Shown: positions 19,443 to 27,699, counted from the first letter of the stretch. The stretch is DNA of 64,000 nucleotides from Gordonia insulae (GCF_003855095.1 NZ_CP033972.1:5890001-5954000); one strand, 5' to 3'. Numbers and translations are program-made. Notes: generated by a model not told the origin, from the sequence alone.

Positions 19443-20981
19443 GATCGCGGACAACCGTCTCGCATCGAGCCCGGCGAACAGATTGTCGGCCCGCGCCCAG
19501 TTGGCCGCGAGGGTGTCCGCCTGGTCGGTGCGTCCCCGCAGTGCGGCGTCGCAGATCTCCCTGGTCGCGTGCGCATGTTTGTGCGCCCGTTCGACAGCGT
19601 AATGGGCGGCGGTGTCCTTGGAGACCATGAACGGCCAGTCCGAGGCCACCGTCATCAAGGTCTCCCGGAGGATCTGATCGGCGATGCGGTGCCGCCCACC
19701 GCCCGGCGCGATCAACTTGTCGATCGCGCCCAGGGCGGTCTCCGAGACCTCGGCGTTGAGCCGGACGAGATGCTCGACCTGCGGTCCGTTCCACACCCGC
19801 CAGTCCTTGCCGGACCCCCAGGAGGACGGCGGCAGGTCGACCGGCGCACCGACGAAGCCGTCGCGACGCGCCGTGGCGAGCGTGCCCACCCGGACACCGG
19901 CCTCGGGTAGTCGTCGTAGGACGCGTTCGAGCCACACCGGACCCTCGTGCCACCAGTGGCCGAACAGTTCGGTGTCGAACGCGGCGACCACGAGCGCCGG
20001 CCGGCCGAGGCGAGCGGACTCGTCGATGAGCCGGTTGCGCACCTGCCCGACGAAATCGTCGACATGGCGATCGATCACCGCGTCTGCGCGGGCGGGGTCG
20101 TACGGCTTCTTGTCCCCGGACGCCACGTTGCGCCCGGTCACCCTCGCCGGTTTGAGGCCGGTGAGGTGGTCGTAGGTGTGGAAGTCGCGGTAGGCCGAGT
20201 GGCCCGGATATCCGGACTTCGGCGACCAGACCCGGTAGCTCACCGCGAGGTCACGACCGAACGCGACGACGTCGGTGTCGCCGACCGTACGGCCCAGCGC
20301 CGTGTCGCCCTTGAGGGTGGGTCCGTCGACCATGAAATGCCCGACGCCGGCATCGGCGTACTCGATCTCCATTCCCGGGGCGAACGCGCATTCCGGCGCC
20401 CAGATGCCCGCGGGGTCGAGGGCCCATCGTGAGCGGGCGTCGGCGAGGCCTTCACCCAACGAGAACCGTCGCAGGCGGGGGTCGAGCAGTGGCGCGAACG
20501 GGTGCGCCAACGGGCCGCCGAGAATCTCCAGGACCCCCGACGACGCGAGCGTCCGGATCAGTGGACTGCCGCCGTGTCGCCAGTGGGCCTCGAACTCGGC
20601 GAGCGCCTCACCCGCGACGCGGTATTCGCGGTTGCCGAGGGTGCGGCGATCCGCATCCGGCGCGACCGCGGCCTCGACCGCGCGCAGCTGCCAGTCGGCC
20701 AGCCATTCGTACATCGATGCGGCGCAGTGCGGGTCGTCGAGCTGCGCGGCGAGCACCGGCGTGATGCCGAACGACACCTGATCGCGCGCACCGTCGGCGG
20801 CCAGGCGGCGCAGCATCGCGAAGACCGGTAGGTAGGACGCCGCCCAGGACTGGTAGAGCCACTCCTCGCCCACCGGCCAACGTCCGTGATTGGCCAGCCA
20901 CGGCAGGTGGGAATGCAGGACCAGGGTGAACTGGCCCGGCACGGGATCTCCGGAGTGAGCGGACTTCGAGGAGACGGTCAC
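19413..20981 (-). CDS. GH57 family glucan branching-type enzyme (Rv3031-like)
   Basis: A 522-residue GH57 protein: an (alpha/beta)7 barrel with LHSHLPWLANHGRWPVGEEW near the N-terminus, the catalytic Glu region WAPECAFAPG and the acidic motif AFDTELFGHWWHEGP, followed by a C-terminal helical domain (LRETLMTVASDWPFMVSK; AHYAVERAHKHA). GH57 enzymes of this subgroup form alpha-1,6 branches in alpha-glucans. In mycobacteria Rv3031 belongs to methylglucose lipopolysaccharide synthesis. GTG 20981 is chosen because the protein then starts MTVSSKS, with a GGAG motif before it, 16 bases after the methyltransferase stop; the longer in-frame start overlaps that gene. The 3' end is duplicated (19341-19442). 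Confidence 0.9.
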   Translation of the reverse strand: MTVSSKSAHSGDPVPGQFTLVLHSHLPWLANHGRWPVGEEWLYQSWAASYLPVFAMLRRLAADGARDQVSFGITPVLAAQLDDPHCAASMYEWLADWQLRAVEAAVAPDADRRTLGNREYRVAGEALAEFEAHWRHGGSPLIRTLASSGVLEILGGPLAHPFAPLLDPRLRRFSLGEGLADARSRWALDPAGIWAPECAFAPGMEIEYADAGVGHFMVDGPTLKGDTALGRTVGDTDVVAFGRDLAVSYRVWSPKSGYPGHSAYRDFHTYDHLTGLKPARVTGRNVASGDKKPYDPARADAVIDRHVDDFVGQVRNRLIDESARLGRPALVVAAFDTELFGHWWHEGPVWLERVLRRLPEAGVRVGTLATARRDGFVGAPVDLPPSSWGSGKDWRVWNGPQVEHLVRLNAEVSETALGAIDKLIAPGGGRHRIADQILRETLMTVASDWPFMVSKDTAAHYAVERAHKHAHATREICDAALRGRTDQADTLAANWARADNLFAGLDARRLSAITVHGRRGGR

Positions 20982-20997
20982 GGCGCGGGTCTCCGGT

Positions 20998-21792
20998 TCA
21001 GGGCCGTACGGCGATCGCGACGAGGTCGAGGCTCGCGTCGATGTCGACACCGTCCTCGGACGCGTCGCGGATGTCGAAATCACCGGTGCCGACACGCGCG
21101 ACGTCGGCGGCCAGGTCGGCGGGCCACGGTTCGCCCGCCAGTGCGCGATCGATCTGGGCGTCGATGATCGAACCGCCCCACGTGACGTCGAGCTCGGTCA
21201 GGCGGGCGCCGTGAAAGACGCCCAGCATCGCCGACATCTCGAAACCGCCGTCGACCAGCAGTTCGTTGAGTTCGCCCGCGTCGAGTTCGCGGGTGTGGAA
21301 CGGATTGAGCGGGGTGTCGCGACCGGGGGAGAAGGTGATGCGGTTCGGCGTCGAGATCAGCAGGACCCCGCCCGGACGCAGCACGCGACGGCACTCGGCG
21401 ATGAACGCGGGCTGATCCCACAGGTGCTCGATGACCTGGAAGTTCACCACCACTTCGACGGACCCGTCGGCCAGGGGGAGGTCGATCAGATTGCCCTGGC
21501 GGACGATGAGACCGGGATAACGCCGACGCGTGTGCTCGACTGCGCTCTCGTCATAATCGACACAGGTCACCGACTGTGCGACGGTCGCCAGCATGGCTGC
21601 CCCGTAACCCTCACCCGAGCCGGCCTCGAGGACGTCGAGCCCGGCGCATCGCTCGAGGATGCGCTCGTAGGCGACCTCGTGACGTCGGAACCAGTAGTTC
21701 TCCTCCGGGATGCCCGGAACGGTCCGCTCGCCGGTCAGCGCCAGCTGCGCCTGCGCCGCGCTCACCTGGAGCGTCTCGTGTGACTCGGTCAT
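20998..21792 (-). CDS. Class I SAM-dependent methyltransferase (Rv3030-like)
   Basis: A 264-residue methyltransferase with GLDVLEAGSGEGYGAAML (SAM motif I), VTCVDYDESAVEHTRRRY (acidic end of strand 2), VVVNFQVIEHLWDQPAF and RRVLRPGGVLLISTPN. It heads a minus-strand operon with the GH57 and GT4 genes, in the order Rv3030-Rv3031-Rv3032, where it is thought to methylate glucose units of methylglucose lipopolysaccharide. ATG 21792 is chosen over the in-frame upstream start at 21825 because family members begin near MTESHETL. The exact methylation position is not evident. Confidence 0.88.
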   Translation of the reverse strand: MTESHETLQVSAAQAQLALTGERTVPGIPEENYWFRRHEVAYERILERCAGLDVLEAGSGEGYGAAMLATVAQSVTCVDYDESAVEHTRRRYPGLIVRQGNLIDLPLADGSVEVVVNFQVIEHLWDQPAFIAECRRVLRPGGVLLISTPNRITFSPGRDTPLNPFHTRELDAGELNELLVDGGFEMSAMLGVFHGARLTELDVTWGGSIIDAQIDRALAGEPWPADLAADVARVGTGDFDIRDASEDGVDIDASLDLVAIAVRP

Positions 21793-22029
21793 CCCCAGGA
21801 GACTAGTGCCTGTGCTCCGGGCCATCGGACGCGAGGACCCGGGTCCCGGTTCGGGAGTCCATCGTTTCGATCACGGTGAACCTTTCGTTGACCCTGCTCA
21901 CAGCGGGGTGTTGCCATGGACTCGGGGGATGGACCATGCCCGCGACGGGTACCCGACAAGTTTCAGTTCCATTGACGCACAAGAGTTGTGGGTGATTCGC
22001 GCCCGCATTCGAGAGGACACGCCAGCGCC
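21793..22029. other. Divergent intergenic region methyltransferase / SfnG-like
   Basis: The 237-base divergent gap must hold promoters for the glucan operon and the SfnG-like gene. It includes short palindromes (CGGGTACCCG at 21948-21957) and a TTGACG hexamer at about 21973-21978, with no matching -10. No convincing riboswitch fold or small gene was found. Confidence 0.3.
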
Positions 22030-23154
22030 ATGACCACCGAATCGGTATCCGACGAGATCACGTTCGCCTACTGGGTGCCCAACGTCAGCGGCGGGCTCGT
22101 GACCAGTGACATCGAACAGCGGACCAGCTGGGATTACGACTACAACGTCAAACTTGCCCAGACCGCGGAGAACAACGGCTTCGAGTACGCGCTGTCGCAG
22201 GTTCGCTATGAAGCCAGCTATGGTGCCGAGTTCCAGCACGAGTCAACGAGTTTCAGCCTCGCCCTGTTGCTCGCCACCCAACGGCTGAAGGTGATCGCGG
22301 CCGTTCACCCCGGCCTCTGGCAGCCGGCGGTGCTGGCCAAACTCGGCGCCACCGCCGACCAGCTCTCCGGTGGCCGATTCGCGGTCAACGTGGTGAGCGG
22401 CTGGTTCAAGGACGAGTTCACGCACCTCGGAGAGCCGTGGCTCGAGCACGACGAGCGGTATCGCCGCAGCGCGGAGTTCCTCCAGGTCCTGCGGAAGATC
22501 TGGACCGAGGACGACGTCGATTTCCGCGGCGACTTCTACCGTATCCACGACTTCACGCTGAAGCCGAAGCCGCTGAACACGGTCGATCGCCCGAATCCCG
22601 AGTTGTTCCAGGGCGGAAACTCGCTGGCCGCGCGTCGCAACGGTGGCCGCTATTCGGACTGGTACTTCTCCAACGGCAAGGACTTCGACGGCGTCACCGA
22701 GCAGATCGTCGACGTCCGTGCCTCGGCGCGCGAGGTCGGCCGTGAGGTGAAGGTCGGTCTGAACGGATTCATCATCGCCCGGGACACCGAGAAGGAGGCC
22801 CGCGACACCTTGCGCGAGATCGTCGAGAAGGCCAACAAGCCGGCCGTCGAGGGATTCCGCAGCGCGGTCCAGCAGGCCGGAAATTCGACCGCGGACAAGA
22901 CCGGGATGTGGGCCGATTCCACGTTCGAGGATCTCGTTCAGTACAACGACGGGTTCCGTACGGGGCTGATCGGGACACCGGAGCAGATCGCCGAGCGGAT
23001 CGCGGCGTATCGCAAACGCGGCGTCGACCTCATCCTCGGCGGATTCCTGCATTTCCAGGAGGAGATCGAGTATTTCGGTGAGAAGGTCCTCCCGCTCGTC
23101 CGCGAGATCGAGGCGAGCGAGCGCTCGGCCGACCACACGCTGGTCGGTGTCTGA
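22030..23154 (+). CDS. Dimethylsulfone monooxygenase-like flavin oxidoreductase (SfnG type)
   Basis: A 374-residue LLM-class, FMNH2-dependent monooxygenase. It matches SfnG in length and signatures: FAYWVPNVSGGLVTS at the start, YEASYGAEFQHES, VIAAVHPGLWQPAVLAK, GRFAVNVVSGWFKDEF and LFQGGNSLAARRNGG. SfnG converts dimethylsulfone to methanesulfinate and formaldehyde when sulfate is scarce. No reductase or sulfonate transporter is adjacent, so FMNH2 must come from elsewhere. ATG 22030 follows AGCGCC without a strong ribosome binding site. The substrate assignment rests on family resemblance. Confidence 0.85.
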   Translation: MTTESVSDEITFAYWVPNVSGGLVTSDIEQRTSWDYDYNVKLAQTAENNGFEYALSQVRYEASYGAEFQHESTSFSLALLLATQRLKVIAAVHPGLWQPAVLAKLGATADQLSGGRFAVNVVSGWFKDEFTHLGEPWLEHDERYRRSAEFLQVLRKIWTEDDVDFRGDFYRIHDFTLKPKPLNTVDRPNPELFQGGNSLAARRNGGRYSDWYFSNGKDFDGVTEQIVDVRASAREVGREVKVGLNGFIIARDTEKEARDTLREIVEKANKPAVEGFRSAVQQAGNSTADKTGMWADSTFEDLVQYNDGFRTGLIGTPEQIAERIAAYRKRGVDLILGGFLHFQEEIEYFGEKVLPLVREIEASERSADHTLVGV

Positions 23155-23180
23155 ATCTGGTCGACCGACCACCCCGCCAA

Positions 23181-23215
23181 CCGTGGCCCATCGCTGACAA
23201 CGCGATGGGCCACGG
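23181..23215 (+). terminator. Perfect 14-bp hairpin after the SfnG-like gene
   Basis: CCGTGGCCCATCGC and GCGATGGGCCACGG form a perfect 14-bp stem with the loop TGACAAC, 26 bases after the stop at 23154. No T run follows, as is usual for actinobacterial terminators. Confidence 0.8.
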
Positions 23216-23347
23216 TGCGTCTGTGCGGCGTTATGTGAGGTAGTCGATGTTTTGTGCCGAGATGGCAGACGCTAAAGTAGGGGAGACCGAGAGCAACTTA
23301 CTTGTCGGTAAGGTGCTTACACCGACGCAGGAGGTCGACGCAGACCC

Positions 23348-24133
23348 ATGACAAACATTGTCGTTCTGATCAAGCAGGTTCCCGATACGTGGTCCGAGCG
23401 CAAGCTGTCCGATGGTGATTACACCCTGGACCGCGAGGCCGCCGACGCCGTTCTCGACGAGATCAACGAGCGCGCGGTCGAGGAGGCCCTGAAGATCAAG
23501 GAGGCCGACGGCGGCGAGGTGACCGTGCTGACCGCCGGTCCCGAGCGCGCGACCGAGGCGATCCGCAAGGCGCTGTCGATGGGCGCCGACAAGGCGATCC
23601 ACATCAAGGACGACTTGCTGCACGGCTCGGATGCGGTGCAGACCTCATACGTGCTGGCGCGTGCACTGGGCACCGTCGAGGGTGTCGAGCTGGTCATCGC
23701 CGGCAACGAGGCCACCGACGGTCGCGTCGGTGCCATTCCCGCGATGATCGCCGAGTACCTCGAGCTCCCGCACCTGACGCACCTGCGCAAACTGTCCCTG
23801 GAGGGCGAGACCCTCAAGGGTGAGCGCGAGACCGACGACGGCATCTTCCACGTCGAGGCCGCGCTGCCGGCCATCGTCAGTGTCAACGAGAAGATCAACG
23901 AGCCCCGCTTCCCGTCCTTCAAGGGCATCATGGCCGCCAAGAAGAAGGAAGTTCAGGTCCTCACGCTGGCCGAGATCGACGTCGAGCCGACCGATGTGGG
24001 GCTGGAGAACGCGGGCACCCAGGTGACCGCTTCCAACCCGAAGCCGCCGAAGACCGCCGGTGAGCGCGTCACCGACGAGGGCGACGGTGGCACCAAGGTC
24101 GCCGAGTACCTGGTGTCGCAGAAGATCATCTAG
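23348..24133 (+). CDS. etfB: Electron transfer flavoprotein beta subunit
   Basis: Small subunit of the soluble ETF heterodimer that takes electrons from acyl-CoA dehydrogenases in beta-oxidation and passes them to the quinone pool. The 261-residue length is standard. It begins MTNIVVLIKQVPDTWSERKL and carries the ETF-beta signature VIAGNEATDGRVGAIPAMIAEYL (in two parts here: VIAGNEATDGRVGAI and PAMIAEYLELP), plus EAALPAIVSVNEKINEPRFPS cut at IVSVNEKINEPR. It lies 59 bases before etfA. The fixA-fixB (Rv3029c-Rv3028c) pair is in the same place in mycobacteria. Confidence 0.95.
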   Translation: MTNIVVLIKQVPDTWSERKLSDGDYTLDREAADAVLDEINERAVEEALKIKEADGGEVTVLTAGPERATEAIRKALSMGADKAIHIKDDLLHGSDAVQTSYVLARALGTVEGVELVIAGNEATDGRVGAIPAMIAEYLELPHLTHLRKLSLEGETLKGERETDDGIFHVEAALPAIVSVNEKINEPRFPSFKGIMAAKKKEVQVLTLAEIDVEPTDVGLENAGTQVTASNPKPPKTAGERVTDEGDGGTKVAEYLVSQKII

Positions 24134-24192
24134 TCCTCGCGGGCACAGACAGCAACCGGCGAAATCAGAGACATTCAGGAGATAGAAGAAAC

Positions 24193-25148
24193 ATGGCTGA
24201 AGTACTTGTGCTCGTGGAGCAGGACGCCGAAGGCGCCCTGAAGAAGGTCACCAGCGAACTCATCACCGCGGCCCGCGCACTGGGCAGCCCGTCGGCGGTC
24301 GTCGTCGGGGCACCGGGGTCGGCGGACGGCATCATCGACGGTCTGAAGGAGGCCGGCGCGGAGAAGATCTACGTCGCCGAGTCCGACGATGCGGGGTCTT
24401 ACCTCATCAGCCCGCAGGTCGACGTCCTGTCGGCGATCGCCGAGCAGGCGTCGCCCGCCGGCATCCTCGTCGCCGCGACCGCGGACGGCAAGGAGATCGC
24501 CGGACGCCTCGGCGTGCGCCTGGGCTCGGGTGTGCTCGCCGACGTGATCGACGTCAAGGACGGTGCCGTGGGCATCCACTCCATCTTCGGTGGCGCGTTC
24601 ACCGTCGACGCCGTCGCCAAGGGCGACACCCCCGTGTTCTCGGTGCGCCCGGGTGGCGTCGAGGCCGCCCGCAGGCCGGCGCCGGCGAGCGCGTCGACGT
24701 CGAGGTCCCGGCCCAGGCCGAGGGTGCGGTGAAGATCACCAAGGTCGAGCCGAACGTCGGTGGCGACCGTCCCGAACTCACCGAGGCATCGATCGTCGTG
24801 TCCGGTGGACGCGGTGTCGGCAGCGCCGACAAGTTCTCCGTGGTCGAGGAACTCGCCGACTCGCTCGGTGCCGCCGTCGGTGCATCGCGTGCAGCGGTCG
24901 ACTCGGGTTACTACCCCGGTCAGTTCCAGGTCGGTCAGACCGGCAAGACCGTCTCGCCGCAGCTCTACATCGCCCTGGGCATCTCGGGTGCGATCCAGCA
25001 CCGCGCGGGCATGCAGACCTCGAAGACCATCATCGCGGTCAACAAGGACGAAGAAGCGCCGATCTTCGAGATCGCCGACTTCGGCATCGTGGGCGACCTG
25101 TTCAACGTCGCGCCGCAGCTGACCGAAGAGGTCAAGAAGCGCAAGTGA
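24193..25148 (+). CDS. etfA: Electron transfer flavoprotein alpha subunit, interrupted by a one-base frameshift
   Basis: Large ETF subunit; it binds FAD and pairs with EtfB. The N-terminal half is read from ATG 24193 ([54 protein letters not shown]). After VEAA at 24668-24670 the frame becomes wrong; the expected sequence ([15 protein letters not shown], then VKITKVEPN and [12 protein letters not shown], then the FAD motif in [16 protein letters not shown]) is in another frame, ending at 25148. Adding one C to the run of three restores a normal 318-residue protein. The FAD domain is otherwise intact. Because etfA is a core gene, a consensus error is more likely than loss, but an actual mutation is not excluded. 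An AGGAGA ribosome binding site precedes the start. Confidence 0.9.
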
Positions 25149-25174
25149 GGTAGGGCGCCTGGGCGCCCCACCAT

Positions 25175-25224
25175 CCGATGACCCCCGGGTCGCGTCGCAC
25201 GCCGACGTGTCCGGGGGTCATCGG
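25175..25224 (+). terminator. Perfect 14-bp hairpin after etfA
   Basis: CCGATGACCCCCGG pairs exactly with CCGGGGGTCATCGG across a 22-base loop, 26 bases after the etfA stop. A smaller GGGCGCC/GGCGCCC repeat (25153-25168) comes just before it. This closes the etfBA operon. Confidence 0.75.
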
Positions 25225-25307
25225 CGTCTGTGGACGTTCACCGCATGAGCACCGACACGTCACGTCGTCGTGGTCGTCGTGTCGCCCGGAGTGGCTGTCA
25301 TCAGGGC

Positions 25308-26207
25308 ATGACAGTCCGACTTCCCGTCGCTTCGCTTGCCCCGGTGACATCTCCTGTCGCTTCGCTCGCCCCGGTGACATCTCCCGTCGCTTCGCTCGCC
25401 CCGGTGACATCTCCCGTCGCTCCGCGACCCATCCTGCGCGCCGGTCCGACAACGGTCGAACTCACCGACGACCCCCACGACGTCGCCGAGATCCAGCGGC
25501 TGCGCTATCGGGTGTTCGCCGACGAACCCGGGTTCGCGGACACCATCGGCGACGCGGACACCCACCTCGACGCCGACAGGTTCGACGAGTTCTGCGAACA
25601 TCTCGTCGTCCGCCACGTCGACGACGGGATCATCGGCTGCGCGCGGCTGCTTCCGCCGGCACGGGCCGTCGCCGCCGGCGGGTGGTACACGAGCACCGAG
25701 TTCGAGGTGGCAGAGCTGGACGGGATACGTTCGGCGACAGTCGAAATGGGTCGGGCGGTGGTCGCGTCCGCCCACCGGCAGGGGTCGACCACGGCACTGA
25801 TGTGGGCCGCCCTGCTGCAGTACCTCGACGAGGCCGACTGCCGCTACCTCGTCGGCTGTGTCTCGGTCCCCATCGATGGACCCGGCCCCCGCGGCGCCAC
25901 CCTGCGCGGGGTGCGCGACGAACTACGCGATCATCATCAGGCGCCGTGGCAGGTGTATCCACACGCCCGGGCGATGGTCGACGGTCGAGTGCTCGACGAC
26001 ATCGAACCGCCGGACAAGGCGCCGATGCCCGGTCTGTTGCGTGGATACCTGCGTATGGGCGCCAGAGTCTGTGGCGAACCCGCGGTCGACGACGTGTTCG
26101 ACGTCGGTGACTTCGTCACCGTGCTCGATCGCGAGCGCGGCAACCGCCGATATCTCGAACGGCTGCAGGCCGCGGTGACGCGACTCGCGGTGGACGGACA
26201 CCGATGA
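25308..26207 (+). CDS. GNAT/hemolysin-family N-acyltransferase (Rv3027c-like) with a repeated N-terminus
   Basis: The core (from about residue 45) has an acyltransferase fold: VELTDDPHDVAEIQRLRYRV, then GIIGCARLLPPA, ATVEMGRAVVASAHRQG, ALMWAALLQYL and YLVGCVSVP. It resembles ornithine-lipid/hemolysin-type GNAT acyltransferases. The N-terminus contains the decapeptide PVASLAPVTS three times, encoded by 30-bp repeats, before the core begins at RPILRAGPTTV. The start is uncertain: ATG 25308 is given, but each repeat carries an in-frame GTG (for example 25404) that would give a 267-residue protein without repeats; upstream ATG 25245 is also in frame. Neither has a strong ribosome binding site. 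Its stop overlaps the PlsC gene by four bases (ATGA), as for Rv3027c-Rv3026c, suggesting joint action on lipids. Confidence 0.75.
   Translation: MTVRLPVASLAPVTSPVASLAPVTSPVASLAPVTSPVAPRPILRAGPTTVELTDDPHDVAEIQRLRYRVFADEPGFADTIGDADTHLDADRFDEFCEHLVVRHVDDGIIGCARLLPPARAVAAGGWYTSTEFEVAELDGIRSATVEMGRAVVASAHRQGSTTALMWAALLQYLDEADCRYLVGCVSVPIDGPGPRGATLRGVRDELRDHHQAPWQVYPHARAMVDGRVLDDIEPPDKAPMPGLLRGYLRMGARVCGEPAVDDVFDVGDFVTVLDRERGNRRYLERLQAAVTRLAVDGHR
25323..25412 (+). repeat. Three 30-bp tandem repeats
   Basis: Units at 25323-25352, 25353-25382 and 25383-25412 differ by one or two bases, and about nine bases of a fourth copy (CCCGTCGCT) follow. They lie at or just before the start of the acyltransferase gene. 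If translated they give PVASLAPVTS three times. Confidence 0.95.
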
Positions 26208-27100
26208 CCGCCGCGATCGCGACCGACGGATTCGTGTCGACGCCGGCCCCGGCAGCACTCGCGGCCGCTCCGAGCCGGCCGACCGTGCTGCCGGTGCCGT
26301 CGATCCCGGCCCGTCACGCGTGGTACCCGGAAAGTGTGTGCGGGACCGGGTGTCGGCAGTCCGACGACGTCGACATCGCCGGCGGTCTCCGCGTGGTCGT
26401 GCGGACGGTCGGCCTCGCTGCGGTGGTGCTGGTGCTGGTGCTGACGGGTCCGCTGGTCGTGATGGCGCCCCGCATGATCCGGCGCCGCTATCTGGGTCGC
26501 GCGGCCCGCGGGTTGTTGTCGGCGATCGGCGTCGCGATCTCGGTCGACGATCGCCGGCCGTTCGCGGGGACCGCGCGGGGGCTGATCGTCGCCAACCACA
26601 TCTCCTACCTGGACATCCTCGCGCTCGCGGTGGTCAGCCCGGCCCACTTCGTCGCGAAGTCCGACGTCGCCACGATGCCGGTGATCTCGGCTCTGGCCCG
26701 GCGCCTCGGCGTCATCACCATCGACCGGGCATCTCTGCGCGGGCTTCCGGCCACCGTGCAGAGCGCCGTGTCCCATCTCCATCGGGACACCTCGGTCGCG
26801 GTCTTCCCCGAGGGCACCACCTGGTGCGGACGTGAGGCTGGCCGATTCCGGCCGGCGTTCTTCCAGGCTGCGATCGACGCCGGTGTGCCGGTCACCCCGG
26901 TCCGGCTCCGATTCGTCGGGGAAGACGGATCAGCCACCACCGCAGCGAGTTTCATCGGCGACGACACGCCACTGGACACGTTGCGCCGCGTGTTGCGGGC
27001 CCGCGGCATCACGGTGGAGATCCGTGTGCACGAGATGCAACTCCCCGATACCGATCGGCGCAGCCTGGCCGCCCGGTGCGAACGGCTCGTCGCCGCCTGA
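26204..27100 (+). CDS. 1-acyl-glycerol-3-phosphate acyltransferase family protein (PlsC domain)
   Basis: A 298-residue membrane-associated acyltransferase that would esterify a lysophospholipid-like acceptor. After a Pro/Ala-rich N-terminus of about 60 residues there is one hydrophobic segment (LAAVVLVLVLTGPLVVM, about 71-87). The PlsC motifs follow: NHISYLD (HX4D, motif I), IDRASLRG (motif II) and FPEGTTW (motif III). It overlaps the preceding N-acyltransferase by ATGA. The pair resembles ornithine-lipid gene pairs (olsB/olsA), which makes an amino-acid-containing lipid product plausible, but this is inference. Confidence 0.87.
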   Translation: MTAAIATDGFVSTPAPAALAAAPSRPTVLPVPSIPARHAWYPESVCGTGCRQSDDVDIAGGLRVVVRTVGLAAVVLVLVLTGPLVVMAPRMIRRRYLGRAARGLLSAIGVAISVDDRRPFAGTARGLIVANHISYLDILALAVVSPAHFVAKSDVATMPVISALARRLGVITIDRASLRGLPATVQSAVSHLHRDTSVAVFPEGTTWCGREAGRFRPAFFQAAIDAGVPVTPVRLRFVGEDGSATTAASFIGDDTPLDTLRRVLRARGITVEIRVHEMQLPDTDRRSLAARCERLVAA

Positions 27101-27130
27101 CCTCGCCGCCCGGGCGATGATGACGCGTCC

Positions 27131-27147
27131 ACATATCTCATATATGT
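27131..27147. promoter_or_regulatory. AT-rich palindrome, candidate operator of the DUF4334 gene
   Basis: ACATAT-CTCAT-ATATGT is a 6-bp inverted repeat in an unusually AT-rich patch. TATATGTTGTG overlaps it and could hold a -10 box. It is 63 bases before the DUF4334 start, so a regulator binding here could block transcription. Confidence 0.4.
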
Positions 27148-27209
27148 TGTGTCGGTGACCGGGCATCCGTCCCGGCCAACGTGATCCGACATCAGGAGGC
27201 GTCGCCGTC

Positions 27210-27695
27210 ATGACTTCCGCACCGGCCCTGTCCCGAGCCGAGGCCCAAGCCCGATTCACCGAACTCCGGTCGGTCACCGGACTCGTCGACGACGCCGAGC
27301 TCGACGCCGTCTGGGCCGCGCTGGACACCATCCGGCCCGAGGAGATGCTGGGCGCCTGGAAGGGCGACGAGTTCGTCACCGGGCACCCGGTGAACGGGAT
27401 GCTCGCCAAGGCCGGCTGGTTCGGCAAGACCTTCACCTCCCGCAACGACGTGCAGCCGCTGATCTGCCGGAACGCCGACGGTGAGCTGTTCTCCAACACG
27501 AAACTCGGCAAGGGCGAGGCGAGTCTCTGGGCGGTGGAATTCCGTGGTGAGGTGACCGCGTCGATGGTCTACGACGGCCAGGCGGTCATCGATCACTTCA
27601 AGCGGGTCGACGACACGACCGTCATGGGGATCATGAACGGCAAGGCGGCGGTCGTCGACGGCCGGTACCTCTACTTCCTGCTCGAACGGGTCTAG
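27210..27695 (+). CDS. DUF4334 / GXWXG domain protein
   Basis: A 161-residue protein. The GXWXG signature appears as GAWKGDEF near residue 49, followed by the second, DUF4334 domain (QPLICRNADGELFSNTKLGKG; SMVYDGQAVIDHFKRVDD; GKAAVVDGRYLYFLLERV). The function of this domain pair is unknown; it is small and soluble and could bind a lipid or ligand. An AGGAGGCG ribosome binding site precedes ATG 27210. It lies four bases before the alcohol dehydrogenase gene and is probably co-transcribed with it, behind the palindrome at 27131-27147. Confidence 0.87.
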   Translation: MTSAPALSRAEAQARFTELRSVTGLVDDAELDAVWAALDTIRPEEMLGAWKGDEFVTGHPVNGMLAKAGWFGKTFTSRNDVQPLICRNADGELFSNTKLGKGEASLWAVEFRGEVTASMVYDGQAVIDHFKRVDDTTVMGIMNGKAAVVDGRYLYFLLERV

Positions 27696-27699
27696 CCGC

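Noticed and set aside
21826..22029. Possible SAM-type riboswitch upstream of the SfnG-like gene
   Set aside because: Some short G/C-rich repeats resemble riboswitch arms, but I could not match the conserved core of a SAM-family riboswitch. Covariance-model search would be needed.
24729..25148. Separate gene starting at GTG 24729 (139 residues)
   Set aside because: It is the FAD-binding half of EtfA, and the missing link to the first half is one base. It is better treated as part of etfA.
25230..25307. Upstream GTG/ATG starts (25230, 25245) for the N-acyltransferase
   Set aside because: GTG 25230 lies next to the etfA terminator and the extra residues are Arg-rich without similarity. ATG 25308 or a start in the repeats is more likely.
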